Of a DNA stretch of 64,000 nucleotides, positions 9,252 to 18,802 are shown piece after piece (positions within the stretch are counted from its first letter, which is position 1; each line of letters begins with the position of its first letter). A program made the translations under genes and the position numbers. The notes beneath the pieces are model-generated. The model did no database searches. It worked only from the letters and a program-made list of their open reading frames with translations, and was not told where the DNA came from. The DNA is from Gemmatimonadota bacterium. GTDB taxonomy: Bacteria > Gemmatimonadota > Gemmatimonadetes > Longimicrobiales > Gaopeijiaceae. Where the stretch lies: contig SKKN01000027.1 of NCBI GenBank assembly GCA_007121455.1, positions 1 through 64,000 on the forward strand. Reading direction: 5' to 3'.

Positions 9252-9335
9252 CGACTGCCCCCTTCCTGGAGCGCCCGCACCGCCCGCGATTCCTCATCCG
9301 GCGTAGCGTCCGCGTTACGAGCGAACCGGGCGGAC

Positions 9336-9761
9336 TCAACCCGCGGTCGTAAGGAGGTCGGAACGGGAGAAGAAAAAACCGATCTCCTCCCGCGCGTTGT
9401 CCTGAGAATCGGATGCGTGGATGGCGTTCCTCTCCTTCGATTCTGCGTAGAGCTTTCGCACGGTCCCATCCGCGGCTTCTGCCGGGTCGGTCGCTCCAAT
9501 CGTCTCACGCAGTGATCGCACGGCATCCTCCCTTTCCAGCACCACCGGAATACACGGTCCCGAGGTCATGAACCGCACGAGAGATGAGAAGAAGGGTCTC
9601 TCTCGGTGAACTGCGTAGAAGGCTTCAGCCTGCTGCTGCGAGAGTCGCGTCATGCGAAGCGCTCGAGTCGTGAAGCCTGCCCCCTCCAAATGCCCGAGCA
9701 CCGCCCCGGCGCGGCCCGCTTGAACTGCATCCGGCTTGATGATCGCCAAAGTACGTTCCAT
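9336..9761 (-). CDS. ndk: Nucleoside diphosphate kinase
   Basis: Transfers the gamma-phosphate between nucleoside triphosphates and diphosphates through a phosphohistidine. 141 residues. It starts MERTLAIIKPDAV and carries the active His H115 in the signature NAIHASDS. AGGAGG lies about 11 nt before the ATG. It stands between the EIIA/CBS gene and the yceD operon, with about 115 nt on each side; no terminator with a T-tract is obvious. Confidence 0.96.
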   Translation of the reverse strand: MERTLAIIKPDAVQAGRAGAVLGHLEGAGFTTRALRMTRLSQQQAEAFYAVHRERPFFSSLVRFMTSGPCIPVVLEREDAVRSLRETIGATDPAEAADGTVRKLYAESKERNAIHASDSQDNAREEIGFFFSRSDLLTTAG

Positions 9762-9877
9762 CGTCTGCCAACCTCCTCGACTGGATCGTTCAAACTGAAA
9801 TCGCCTGACCCCGGTCCACCACTATCTTCCTGCAGGGAAGCCTCGGCCACTCGTCGAAGGGACTCCTTGCGGACCGC

Positions 9878-10768
9878 TCACCGGAAGAGCGTCCTCAGGA
9901 CCTTGTCCCGGGTCAGCAGACCGATGATCTCGCCCTCTCGGACCACCGGAAGCTCGGCGACGTCACGGTTCACCATCAGGTTCGCTGCGGCCAGCAACGT
10001 TTCGTCCTCGGATACGCACATCACCGAGCGACTCATCACATCGCGAGCGACGACGTCCCCCTCATCCTTTGCTCCCTTCTCCCCCTTCTCTTCCTTTACG
10101 ATCCGGTCGGGGAGCGAATGCCGGAGGGCCTCTGCGGCAGTAATGATGCCGAGAACCTCGTACTCCTCACCGACCACCGGCACAGCCTGAAGGTTTTTTC
10201 GGACCATCAGATCCACGACCTCGGTGAGGGGGGTGTCGGGGTAGATTCGGTAGGTCAGCGGCGTCAGGGCGTCCTCCACCCGGAGCCGCTCGAAGAGCTC
10301 CAAATCCATGAACTCCCTGAACGACCGCACCTCCGCCGTGGTCCGGCAAGCGAGAAGTCTCGCCGTTCGCTCCGGGTCCGCGAAGAATCGTTCAAGGACC
10401 GGGATGGCCTGAGCCCTCAGGGTGGACACATCACGAGGGGTGAGGAGGACCAGGAGCCCCTGCAGCGACTCGGACCCGGGCGCCCCGTCCGGGAACGGGG
10501 CGCCCGCGATGCCCAGGGCGACGCTCACGTCGGCCACGCCCCCGGAACGCGCACCCACGAGGAGCAAGCCCCCCGGGAGGATACGACGGTCGAGTCCCTC
10601 CCCCTCGCCGTTTTCGATGGCGATCCGCAGGTGATCCGCTTCCGCCATCCCTTCGAGAACCGCCGTGGCGGACAGGCGCTCGAGGACGGCGGCGGCAGCC
10701 TCACCCAAGGACCCGACGCGCAGAGACACGGCGATCCGGTCCGGCGTGAGCAGGTCGACGACTCTCAT
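9878..10768 (-). CDS. PTS EIIA-like domain fused to a CBS pair, phosphosite missing
   Basis: 296 residues. Residues about 1-145 (MRVVDLLTPDRIAVSL ... LLVLLTPRDVSTLRAQAIPVLERFF) have the pattern of fructose/Ntr-type phosphotransferase EIIA domains. Two CBS motifs follow (about 160-225 and 240-296), which usually bind adenine nucleotides. In true EIIA proteins the phosphorylated His lies in a GIAIPH-type motif; here the matching stretch reads GEGLDRRILPGG with no His, so phosphotransfer is unlikely. A Lys/Glu-rich linker separates the CBS motifs. GGGAGGTGG precedes the ATG. It lies 57 nt downstream of sucD and may be cotranscribed with sucCD. A nucleotide-sensing regulatory role is plausible but unproven. 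Confidence 0.75.
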   Translation of the reverse strand: MRVVDLLTPDRIAVSLRVGSLGEAAAAVLERLSATAVLEGMAEADHLRIAIENGEGEGLDRRILPGGLLLVGARSGGVADVSVALGIAGAPFPDGAPGSESLQGLLVLLTPRDVSTLRAQAIPVLERFFADPERTARLLACRTTAEVRSFREFMDLELFERLRVEDALTPLTYRIYPDTPLTEVVDLMVRKNLQAVPVVGEEYEVLGIITAAEALRHSLPDRIVKEEKGEKGAKDEGDVVARDVMSRSVMCVSEDETLLAAANLMVNRDVAELPVVREGEIIGLLTRDKVLRTLFR

Positions 10769-10825
10769 GGTCCACCTCCCAGATGAGGGAAGCCAATGTA
10801 GGAGGCCTCCCGGCAGGGCGGAGGA

Positions 10826-11713
10826 TCAGGTTCGCAGTCCGTTCTGAACGAGAGAGACGATGTCCACCGGCCGTTTCGCCACCGCAATCCCGTTTTCTTC
10901 GAACGTACGCATCTTCTCCTCGGCGGTCCCGGCGGAACCGCTGATGATCGCCCCAGCGTGACCCATCGTACGGCCCGGTGGCGCGGTCTGCCCTGCAATG
11001 AAGCCTACGACGGGAAGATCCAGGTTCTCACGGATCCACCGAGCGGCATCCTGCTCGTCCGTCCCTCCGATCTCACCGATCACGACGATGGCCTCGGTGT
11101 CGGGGTCTTCCTTGAAGGCGGCCAGACAGTCGATGAAGTTCGTGCCGATGATCGGGTCCCCACCGATTCCAACACAGGTCGTCTGCCCGATCCCGGCGGC
11201 CGTGAGCTGGGCTACGGCCTCATAGGTCAGCGTGCCCGAGCGGGAGATCACCCCCACAGGCCCGGGGGTCGTGATCTCGCCGGGGATGATCCCGATCTTT
11301 GCCTTCCCGGGGCTGATCGCGCCCGGGCAGTTCGGTCCGAGCAGCCGCGTGCCCCGATCCTGCACGAAGGCGTAGGCACGCGTCATGTCCTGCACTGCGA
11401 TGCCTTCGGTGATCGCGACCACCAGGTCGACGCCGGCATCAGCAGCCTCCATGATCGCACCCGAGGCGAAAGCGGGCGGCACGTAGATGACCGAGGCGTT
11501 CGCCCCCGTCTCCCGCACCGCCCGGTCGACGGTATTGAAAATCGGGACGAGGGTTCCGTCCTCCGCTTCGAAGGTCTGCCCTCCTTTCCCGGGGGTCACG
11601 CCGGCCACGACCTGCGTGCCGTATTCGATCATCTGGCTTGTATGGAAGGAACCGTCTCTCCCGGTGATCCCCTGCACCACCAGGCGCGTCGATGCATCAA
11701 TGAAGATGGACAT
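10826..11713 (-). CDS. sucD: Succinyl-CoA ligase alpha subunit
   Basis: Alpha subunit of succinyl-CoA synthetase of the TCA cycle, which couples succinyl-CoA cleavage to nucleoside triphosphate formation. 295 residues. The CoA-binding Rossmann domain carries [13 protein letters not shown] near the N-terminus. The phosphohistidine region is [17 protein letters not shown]. It follows sucC by 41 nt, the normal beta-alpha order. The length matches the family. Confidence 0.96.
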   Translation of the reverse strand: MSIFIDASTRLVVQGITGRDGSFHTSQMIEYGTQVVAGVTPGKGGQTFEAEDGTLVPIFNTVDRAVRETGANASVIYVPPAFASGAIMEAADAGVDLVVAITEGIAVQDMTRAYAFVQDRGTRLLGPNCPGAISPGKAKIGIIPGEITTPGPVGVISRSGTLTYEAVAQLTAAGIGQTTCVGIGGDPIIGTNFIDCLAAFKEDPDTEAIVVIGEIGGTDEQDAARWIRENLDLPVVGFIAGQTAPPGRTMGHAGAIISGSAGTAEEKMRTFEENGIAVAKRPVDIVSLVQNGLRT

Positions 11714-11754
11714 TCAGTGTCGTCCTTTGCGTCTTCGGTTTCAGTTCGTTCGCG

Positions 11755-12891
11755 TCAGGCGGAAGCTGCCAACTCCACCGCTCTCTCCACGACCCGGTCC
11801 ATGGAGGTATCCGCGGAGAACCCCGCAGCCTCCAGAATCTCCAGGGCCTCCTTGTCGTTCGTCCCCGTGAGGCGGATGACGATCGGCGGCTTGATGTCGA
11901 TGCGCTTCGTCGCCTCTACGATGCCGTTCGCCACGTCGTCGCACCGGGTGATCCCACCGAAGATATTGAACAGGATCGCCTTCACATTCGGGTCGCCGGT
12001 GATGATCTCGAGCGCCGCCACCACTTTGTCCGGATTCGAAGATCCTCCGATGTCGAGGAAGTTCGCGGGCTCGCCCCCGTAGTACTTCACGAGGTCCATC
12101 GTCGCCATCGCAAGCCCGGCGCCATTTACACAGCACCCGACGTCTCCCTCCAGCTTTACGAAGGAGAGGGACGCCTCTCGTGCGCGGGTTTCGGCCCACG
12201 GCTCCGCGTCGGTGTCGCGGTACGCCTCGACAGCTGGAAGTCGATGGAGTTCGTTCTCGTCGATGCTGACCTTCGCGTCGATCGCCTTCACTTCCCCGCC
12301 CGGTGTCACGATGAGCGGATTGATCTCCGCAAGCGAGCACCCGTTCGAGCGGAAGGCCTGGTAGAGCTGCGTCATCATCTTCGACGCCTGTTTCACCAGG
12401 GAAGGATCTTCATAGAGGAAGTCCGCCAGCCAGAGCGCCTGATGCGGCAGCAGCCCGTACCGGGGATCGACCCGTAGCTTCCGAATCGCCTCGGGGTTGG
12501 TTTCCGCGACCTCCTCGATGTCCACTCCTCCTTCGGGAGAGACCATGAACATCGGAGCCTGACTGGACCGATCGATCAGGACGCCCACGTAGGCCTCGTT
12601 CGCGATGTCCTCGGCGGGTGTGACGAGGACCTTCTGAACGGTCAGATCCTTGATCGTCATCCCGAGAATCCGGCTCGCGTGCTCCTTCGCCTCCGCCGGC
12701 GTGGAGGCAAGCTTCACACCACCGGCCTTCCCGCGGCCTCCCGTGTGGACCTGGGCCTTCACCACCACGGTGCCACCGAGCCTCCGGGCGATCGCCTCAG
12801 CCTCTTCGGCCGTGGTAGCCACTTCGTCCGGAGGAACGGGGAGCCCCGCCGCTCGAAAGAGTTCCTTCGCCTGATATTCGTGGATGTCCAT
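11755..12891 (-). CDS. sucC: Succinyl-CoA ligase beta subunit
   Basis: ATP-grasp beta subunit of succinyl-CoA synthetase. The start is the ATG giving MDIHEYQAKELF, the universal N-terminus of this family, and gives 378 residues. Visible motifs are VVVKAQVHTGGRGKAGGVK (nucleotide binding), SLAEINPLIV and INIFGGI-like NIFGGITRCDDVANG near the C-terminus. A reading frame extending further upstream covers the 5' untranslated region and is not coding. The first gene of the sucCD operon, it has its own promoter about 100 nt upstream. Confidence 0.96.
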   Translation of the reverse strand: MDIHEYQAKELFRAAGLPVPPDEVATTAEEAEAIARRLGGTVVVKAQVHTGGRGKAGGVKLASTPAEAKEHASRILGMTIKDLTVQKVLVTPAEDIANEAYVGVLIDRSSQAPMFMVSPEGGVDIEEVAETNPEAIRKLRVDPRYGLLPHQALWLADFLYEDPSLVKQASKMMTQLYQAFRSNGCSLAEINPLIVTPGGEVKAIDAKVSIDENELHRLPAVEAYRDTDAEPWAETRAREASLSFVKLEGDVGCCVNGAGLAMATMDLVKYYGGEPANFLDIGGSSNPDKVVAALEIITGDPNVKAILFNIFGGITRCDDVANGIVEATKRIDIKPPIVIRLTGTNDKEALEILEAAGFSADTSMDRVVERAVELAASA

Positions 12892-12950
12892 AAGCCGTCC
12901 GTTCCGTTCGTCAGCCGTCGGTTTCCGCCGCATTCGAGCGGCGTTCAGGA

Positions 12951-12973
12951 GGGTCCGGAACCGTACCGGACCC
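12951..12973 (-). repeat. 8-bp hairpin in the sucC 5' untranslated region
   Basis: GGGTCCGG and CCGGACCC flank a 7-nt loop, giving a perfect 8-bp stem about 10 nt after the predicted sucC transcription start. On the transcript it is preceded, not followed, by a T6 run, so it is not a standard terminator in either direction. It could stabilise the 5' end or act in regulation; function unknown. Confidence 0.5.
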
Positions 12974-12988
12974 GAAAAAAGCCTGTGG

Positions 12989-13017
12989 AAGGTACCGAGG
13001 TGGTCGGCAGCGATCAA
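12989..13017 (-). promoter_or_regulatory. Promoter of sucCD
   Basis: On the minus strand TTGATC (13012-13017), a 17-nt spacer and TACCTT (12989-12994). Transcription would start near 12982, giving a leader of about 90 nt before the sucC ATG that contains the hairpin at 12951-12973. Confidence 0.6.
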
Positions 13018-13069
13018 GGAAGCGCGTGAGAGCGAGCCGGCGGAGGCACGCCGCCGGTCGGCGTGTGGG

Positions 13070-15841
13070 TTACCCGCCCTCGGTCTCGGCGAGGCGGGAA
13101 AGGGCGGTGCGCAACTCGGCGAGCGCCCGGCCGAATCCTTCCCAGTCGCCGGCCCGCAGGCGCTGCTCGGCCTCCTCCAGCAACTCCAGAGCTTCCCTCG
13201 ATTGAGGTGAGGGATCGAGCGCCGACGCCGGTGCCGCGGGGGCTTCATCGTCCAGAACGGGCAGAGTTGCCAGGATGCCCGTGCTCGTCAACGCGTTCAC
13301 CGCGCCTTCGAGTGTCGTCGCCATCTCGACCCGGCGGCCGTCGCTCACGATGTAACGACGCACCTCGGGAATTGCGTCCTCGTCCGCCGCCAGGAAGACC
13401 GATTCCATGTACAGGAGAGTGGTCCCCACCGGGACGAGGTGGAGATGGCCGGTCCAGACCTGGCTACCTGCCTGCCGCCAGAGAGCGAACTGCTGTGAGA
13501 TTTCGGGGTCCTGCTCCGCGAGCGCCTCGACTTGCCGAGGGCCTGCGACCTGATCCGCGACCGGAACGTCGTACAGATAGGCTTCAGAGCCGGCTTCGGG
13601 CGACCACCGCGCGGCGAGAAACGCCGCCAGGTTGCGGCGGCCGGCTGGCACCAGGATCGTGGAGAGCAGGAAGCTTTCCTCCTCATCCCCGGGAAGCCGG
13701 AAGACCGCGTACTCGGGGCGGTAGGTGACCGTCTGCCCGCCCGCCCCCAGCTTGGTCGCCAGCTCCCAACGATCCTGCTGGCCGTGGAACACCGGTGGAA
13801 CGTCTTGATGATACCTCGTAAGCACCACACTCTGCAGAGTGAGCAGTTCCCGCGAATAGCGGAAGTGGTCGAGCACGGCGGCAGGCGCCTCGTCGAGCGC
13901 TCGGAAGAGGCCCGGGAAGGCACGATCGTAACCCCGCACGATCGGGTCTTCGGCGTCCGTGATGTAGAGGTTCGCCTCCCCCGTCACCGCATCCACGGTC
14001 GCCTTGACCGAGTTCCGGATGTAGTTGACCGGCCTCCCCGTGCCCGGGTCATGCGCTGCGGACAGGGGAAAGTGCCGGGAATGGGTGAAGCCCTCCACCA
14101 CCCAGACGATTCGTCCATCCATCACGACCGGGTAGGGCGCCTCGAGGTAGAGCAGAAATGGAGCGAGGGCCTGAAGGCGCTCGAGCACGTGCCTTCGGAA
14201 TACGAACCGGCTCGTCGACTGCACCTCTGAAGCGAACAGGATGTTCGCATCCTGGAACCGCCATGCGAGTGCCAGCGTCCGAGGGAGGGTGCGCAGCTCG
14301 ATTCCGGCCGGAAAATCCACGCCGGGCTCCCCGCGCGTCCCGTCCGGGGCCAGGAAATCCTCGTCCGTAGGGTTGAGGATCGCATGAAGCTGCGGCCGCG
14401 CTCCGACGAAGACCGAGTTGTGGTCCAGCCGGAGTGCGTCCGTGACCCCGTTGTTTCCGGAGGTGGTGGGTGGGATTCCGAACAGGAGCATGTCCAGGCG
14501 CCCGTCGGGCGTATGGCTTGTGGCATCCGCGGCGACCGCTCCCATCCCAGCCACGTATCGTTCCCTGAGATGGAGGTTCTGCCAGTTCGGATCAGGAATG
14601 CCGTTCGGATCGATCTCGCGCACGGAAATCGCCACCGGGAGCTCCCGGCCCCCGTCCGCGACATACCGGTCCACCGTGACCTCGGGGAAGTCGTAGTACC
14701 GGAACCGGGCTTCGACCTGCCGGAAGCTCGTGAGAAGGGTCTCCTGGGTCCAGATCGGGAACCCCGCCATCCGTTCGACGGCGACCTCCCAGTCCTCAGG
14801 CCCCGGAGGAGTGTAGGGGTACCGCTGTCGATCCAGTCCCTCGAGGCCGAATCCGTCCCTCGTATGCGCGATGTTCGCGTCGATGTAGGCCGTCTCGCGC
14901 GCGAGCTCGTTCGGCTGCACCCGGAAGCGCTGGACCACCTGTGGGTAGATCTCGCCCATCACGATGGCTCCGAGGGCAAACACCGCGATCCCCGCCACCG
15001 GAGGAAGCAGGTTCCGTCGCAGCCCTCCCCAGAAGATTCCGACGGCTCCCGCTACTCCAAGGACCGCGACGACGGAGTACCCGGGCATCCGGGCCATCGC
15101 ATCCGCATACCCGAAGATTCCCTGCACCCCGGAGTTCCCGTCGAGGAGAAGGAAGTGCCGTGCGAGGGCGTAGCGCACCGCGAGCAGAAGGAGGAAGAGG
15201 GAGGCGAGGGAGGCCAGGTGCGGCATCGAGAGACCGTCCATCTCGAGCCGGTTTCGACGCCACCGCACGGCCCCCGTCGCCAGATAGCCCCCTGCGGAGA
15301 CGACGAAGAGGAAGAACGCGAGGACGAGCCCAAACGTCACGAGCCCCGAAAGAACCGGAAGCTGGAAGACGTAGTGGGAGAAGTCCTGACCCATAAAGGG
15401 GTCCGCGCTCCCCCAGGAGGGTCCATGGAAGAGCAGAAGGGCACGATAGCCCGCTTCGCCGGGCACGGATGCCCCGAACCAGAAGCCGACGAAGACGGCG
15501 GCGGCGAGGACGGCGAGCCGGACGTAGTGGTCCGGAAGCTGCTCCTGGATCTCCAGATCGCCGAACTTGCGACGGATCTGGATTCCACCGAGCGTGTCCG
15601 CGACGATTCGGAGGTTCAGGTAGATCAGGGAACCGGCGATCAGCCCTGCGGCCACCCGGACCCCCCAGGTCCAGAAGGTCTGTCGCCAGAAAACGCCGCT
15701 GAAGCCCTCGGTGGAGAACCAGAGCAGTTCGACATACAGACCTGCGGCCCACCGGGTCAGGAGAAGGGTGAACCCGAGCCCGAGGACGAGGGCGACCAGG
15801 ATGCGCCCGCCCCGGAAGCCGCGAAGGGGGACCTCAGACAT
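13070..15841 (-). CDS. UPF0182 family multi-pass membrane protein
   Basis: Large protein of 923 residues of the UPF0182 (COG1615) family, whose function is not established. It has about seven predicted hydrophobic segments in the first 300 residues (for example ILVALVLGLGFTLLLT and AAGLIAGSLIYLNL), including the typical WFSTEGFSGVFWRQ. A large soluble extracytoplasmic part with many aromatic motifs follows, and a C-terminal helical tail predicted to be Glu/Arg/Ala-rich. The ATG overlaps the end of the upstream phosphohexomutase gene by 8 nt, so the two are probably cotranscribed. The family is widespread in actinobacteria and cyanobacteria. Confidence 0.88.
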   Translation of the reverse strand: MSEVPLRGFRGGRILVALVLGLGFTLLLTRWAAGLYVELLWFSTEGFSGVFWRQTFWTWGVRVAAGLIAGSLIYLNLRIVADTLGGIQIRRKFGDLEIQEQLPDHYVRLAVLAAAVFVGFWFGASVPGEAGYRALLLFHGPSWGSADPFMGQDFSHYVFQLPVLSGLVTFGLVLAFFLFVVSAGGYLATGAVRWRRNRLEMDGLSMPHLASLASLFLLLLAVRYALARHFLLLDGNSGVQGIFGYADAMARMPGYSVVAVLGVAGAVGIFWGGLRRNLLPPVAGIAVFALGAIVMGEIYPQVVQRFRVQPNELARETAYIDANIAHTRDGFGLEGLDRQRYPYTPPGPEDWEVAVERMAGFPIWTQETLLTSFRQVEARFRYYDFPEVTVDRYVADGGRELPVAISVREIDPNGIPDPNWQNLHLRERYVAGMGAVAADATSHTPDGRLDMLLFGIPPTTSGNNGVTDALRLDHNSVFVGARPQLHAILNPTDEDFLAPDGTRGEPGVDFPAGIELRTLPRTLALAWRFQDANILFASEVQSTSRFVFRRHVLERLQALAPFLLYLEAPYPVVMDGRIVWVVEGFTHSRHFPLSAAHDPGTGRPVNYIRNSVKATVDAVTGEANLYITDAEDPIVRGYDRAFPGLFRALDEAPAAVLDHFRYSRELLTLQSVVLTRYHQDVPPVFHGQQDRWELATKLGAGGQTVTYRPEYAVFRLPGDEEESFLLSTILVPAGRRNLAAFLAARWSPEAGSEAYLYDVPVADQVAGPRQVEALAEQDPEISQQFALWRQAGSQVWTGHLHLVPVGTTLLYMESVFLAADEDAIPEVRRYIVSDGRRVEMATTLEGAVNALTSTGILATLPVLDDEAPAAPASALDPSPQSREALELLEEAEQRLRAGDWEGFGRALAELRTALSRLAETEGG

Positions 15842-17204
15842 CGACCCCCTGTTCCCGGAGCCACCCTTCGATCTCGTTCCGGATCTCGCTGAGCCGCTCC
15901 TCGCTTCGCGCCTCGTATCGAGCCACGAGGACCGGCTGCGTGTTGGAGGAACGCAGGAGGCCCCAACCGTCGCCGAAGAGAATCCGCACTCCGTCTACGT
16001 CGATGACGTCGTAGCGGTCACTGAAAAACTCGAGCGCCGCCTCTACGATCCCCACCTTCGCTTCCTCGGGGACTTCGATCCGGATCTCCGGAGTGGAAAC
16101 GTACCGAGGCAGTGCATCCACCATCCGACCCAGCGATCGATCGTTCCGGCCCAGCATTTCGGCGAGGCGGCAGGCCGCGTACAGTGCGTCATCGATCCCG
16201 ATGTACTGGTCCGAAAAACAGATGTGGCCGGAAAGCTCGCCCGCGAGGGGAGCTCCCACCTCATGCATCTTCTCCTTGATCAGTGAATGGCCCGTCTTCC
16301 ACATGAGCGCTTCGCCGCCGTGATCCTCGTAGACCTCCGGAAGGACCTGAGAGCATTTCACGTCGAAGACGAGCTTCTGGCCCGGCCCCTTCTGCTCGAG
16401 GATGTCGAGGCCGAAGAGCAGCAGCAGCGTGTCGCCCCGGATCACTCGCCCCTGCTCGTCCACCACCCCGATTCGGTCCCCGTCACCATCGAATGCCACT
16501 CCGGCTTCGGCGCCCTCTTCCCGCACCCGGTCGATCAGGTCCGCCAGATTCGCGTCGACCGTCGGGTCGGGGTGGTGATTGGGGAAGGTGCCGTCCGATT
16601 CACAGTAGAGCGGGAGGACCTCCACACCCACCGCCTCGAGCAGACGCACGGCAACCACCGCGCTCACACCATTCCCGCAGTCGACGGCGAGACGGATCGG
16701 ACGCGCGAGCGATACCCTCCCTACGACATCCTCGACGAAGGCGTCGAGCACGTCCTGGACGGACCCCGAACCCTCACCCGAGAGAAGCTTTCCGTCGATG
16801 GCCCGTCGTCGGAGTTCCTGGACCGCGTCGCCGTAGAGGGCACGCCCCTCCATCGTCATCTTGATCCCGTTCCATTCGGAGGGGTTGTGGGAACCGGTGA
16901 CCATGATGCCACCCAGAGCCTCCAGGTGGTGCTCCGACCAATAGACGACGGGAGTCGGAACCGTGCCGATGTCGATCGTGCGAGCTCCCGCCGCCTCCAG
17001 TCCCTCGCGGAGACCGGCAGCGAGGTCGGGTGAGCTCGGGCGATTGTCCCTGCCCGTGACGACGAGAGGAGAGCGCTCACCCGTCCGCTCCCTGAGAACG
17101 GAGCCGTACGCGCGGCCGACCTGGCGCGCCACACCAGCGTCCAGGTCTTCTCCGACGATGCCCCGGATGTCGTATTCACGGAAGATGTGTGGCTGAAGCT
17201 CCAT
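15834..17204 (-). CDS. Phosphomannomutase/phosphoglucomutase
   Basis: Alpha-D-phosphohexomutase of 456 residues, interconverting hexose 6- and 1-phosphates for glycan precursors. It has the four usual domains: N-terminal HIFREYDIRGIVG, the phosphoserine loop VTGSHNPSEWNGIK (active Ser), the metal loop DGDGDRIGVVD, and sugar-binding GELSGHI. The C-terminal phosphate loop reads RSSNTQPVLVARYEA, which fits the PMM/PGM (AlgC-like) subgroup. It starts 44 nt after nuoN and overlaps the UPF0182 gene, so it may be read from the nuo operon. Substrate preference cannot be read from the sequence. Confidence 0.9.
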   Translation of the reverse strand: MELQPHIFREYDIRGIVGEDLDAGVARQVGRAYGSVLRERTGERSPLVVTGRDNRPSSPDLAAGLREGLEAAGARTIDIGTVPTPVVYWSEHHLEALGGIMVTGSHNPSEWNGIKMTMEGRALYGDAVQELRRRAIDGKLLSGEGSGSVQDVLDAFVEDVVGRVSLARPIRLAVDCGNGVSAVVAVRLLEAVGVEVLPLYCESDGTFPNHHPDPTVDANLADLIDRVREEGAEAGVAFDGDGDRIGVVDEQGRVIRGDTLLLLFGLDILEQKGPGQKLVFDVKCSQVLPEVYEDHGGEALMWKTGHSLIKEKMHEVGAPLAGELSGHICFSDQYIGIDDALYAACRLAEMLGRNDRSLGRMVDALPRYVSTPEIRIEVPEEAKVGIVEAALEFFSDRYDVIDVDGVRILFGDGWGLLRSSNTQPVLVARYEARSEERLSEIRNEIEGWLREQGVDV

Positions 17205-17248
17205 GACCTAACCAACTCCCCTCGGTCCCGAAGAACCGTTTCGCAGGG

Positions 17249-18769
17249 TCAGGGCCCTCCCCCGATGAGGCCCGATGCGGGTGGGAACAGGTCCTGTGCA
17301 CTCACGAATGCGAAGTCCAGGATGTTCCCGGGGAAGATCCCGAGAAAGAGAATGATCCCCGCGGTGGCCACGAGAGCGACCCTCATCGGAAGTGGAGCGA
17401 AGATCGCTGAATCTTCACCCGGCTCCCCCGCCCCGCCCTCCGCGGGCCGCATCCACATGTACCAGCTCACGCGAAGATAATAGAAATACGACACCACCGT
17501 GGTGAGAACCAGGATGACCGCGAGCGTCCAGAGGTGGGCCTCCGCCGCCCCCTGGAGCAGGTAGATCTTGCCCATGAAGCCGCCGGTCCCCGGAAATCCG
17601 GCCAGGGAGAGGAGGAAGATGGTAAAGAGGATCCCCAGATAGGGCTGTCGCCACCCCAGCCCCGAGTAGTCCTCGAGCTGAAGCCTCTCCTCCGACTGCG
17701 CCGATACGACCATCAGGATGCCAAAGGCTCCCACCGTCATGAAGGTGTACACCAGGAGGTAGAAGAGGAGCCCGGCCGTGGCCATTTGGTTCGCCGCGGC
17801 GATGGCCACGAGAAGGTACCCCCCGTGCGCCACGCTGGAGTACGCCAGCATCCTCTTCACATTCGCCTGGGTGAGCGCAACGAGGTTCGCGACGACCATC
17901 GTGAGCGCCGCAAGCCACCAGAGGATCGGAAACCAGCTCGTGTACACGCCCTCGAACGCCACCAGGAAGACGCGGACGAAGGCGATGAAGGAAGCCGCCT
18001 TCACAGCCGCCGCCATATAGGCAGTCGAGGGAGAGGGAGCTCCCTCGTAGACATCCGGCGTCCACATGTGAAACGGAACGGCGGCGACCTTGAAGCCGAA
18101 CCCGATCGCGAGCAGTCCCATGGCCGCCACGAGGAGCCCGCTCAGCCCCGCCCCGCCTTCGATGCTGACCGCCATCTCCGCGACGTTCGTGGTCCCTGTG
18201 GCACCGTAGGCGAGCGCAATGCCGTACAAGAGAAACCCAGTGGAGAAGGCACCGAGCAGGAAGTACTTCAGCCCGGCCTCTGCCGACCTCCGGTCACGAC
18301 GGTTGTATGCCGTGAGGACGTAGGCCGCGATGGACATCGTCTCCAGCCCCAGGAAGATCAGGATGAGATCACGGGTTCCACCCATGAACATCATTCCGAC
18401 GGTGGCCAGGAGGATCAGGGCATAGAACTCGCCCACCTGAAGGCGCTGACGTTCCACGTAGGTGAACGATACGACGATAGTCAGCGCCGCGCCGAGGAGG
18501 AAGAGCCAGTTGGCGAAGAGCCGGAACCCATCGAGTGCGATGATCCCGTCCCGGCCGACCTCCGAGAGTCCGTAGAGCCACCCATTCGCGACGGCCGCGA
18601 GAAGGAGCCCGGCAAGCGCGAGCCCACCGAGCCAATGGGCATCCTGAGGGCGCCCTTCCTCGTGCTTCCAGACCCCGGCCAGAAGGACCGCCATGGCTGA
18701 GATGGAAAGGACGATCTCCGGGAGGAGCGCCCAGATCAGATGCGACTGCCTAGCGAAGTCGAGTTCCAT
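17249..18769 (-). CDS. nuoN: NADH-quinone oxidoreductase subunit N
   Basis: Antiporter-like membrane subunit of respiratory complex I, 506 residues with about 14 hydrophobic helices. The Mrp-antiporter-type core is evident: LGLETMSIAAYVLTAY (with the key Glu), LKYFLLGAFSTGFLLYG (Lys), FKVAAVPFHMWTPDVYEGAP, and KRMLAYSSVAHGGYLL. It is last in the nuoA-N series, 33 nt after nuoM. Confidence 0.95.
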   Translation of the reverse strand: MELDFARQSHLIWALLPEIVLSISAMAVLLAGVWKHEEGRPQDAHWLGGLALAGLLLAAVANGWLYGLSEVGRDGIIALDGFRLFANWLFLLGAALTIVVSFTYVERQRLQVGEFYALILLATVGMMFMGGTRDLILIFLGLETMSIAAYVLTAYNRRDRRSAEAGLKYFLLGAFSTGFLLYGIALAYGATGTTNVAEMAVSIEGGAGLSGLLVAAMGLLAIGFGFKVAAVPFHMWTPDVYEGAPSPSTAYMAAAVKAASFIAFVRVFLVAFEGVYTSWFPILWWLAALTMVVANLVALTQANVKRMLAYSSVAHGGYLLVAIAAANQMATAGLLFYLLVYTFMTVGAFGILMVVSAQSEERLQLEDYSGLGWRQPYLGILFTIFLLSLAGFPGTGGFMGKIYLLQGAAEAHLWTLAVILVLTTVVSYFYYLRVSWYMWMRPAEGGAGEPGEDSAIFAPLPMRVALVATAGIILFLGIFPGNILDFAFVSAQDLFPPASGLIGGGP

Positions 18770-18802
18770 TACCGTCGAATCCCAGTGCCCGAGTGCGGCC
18801 GT

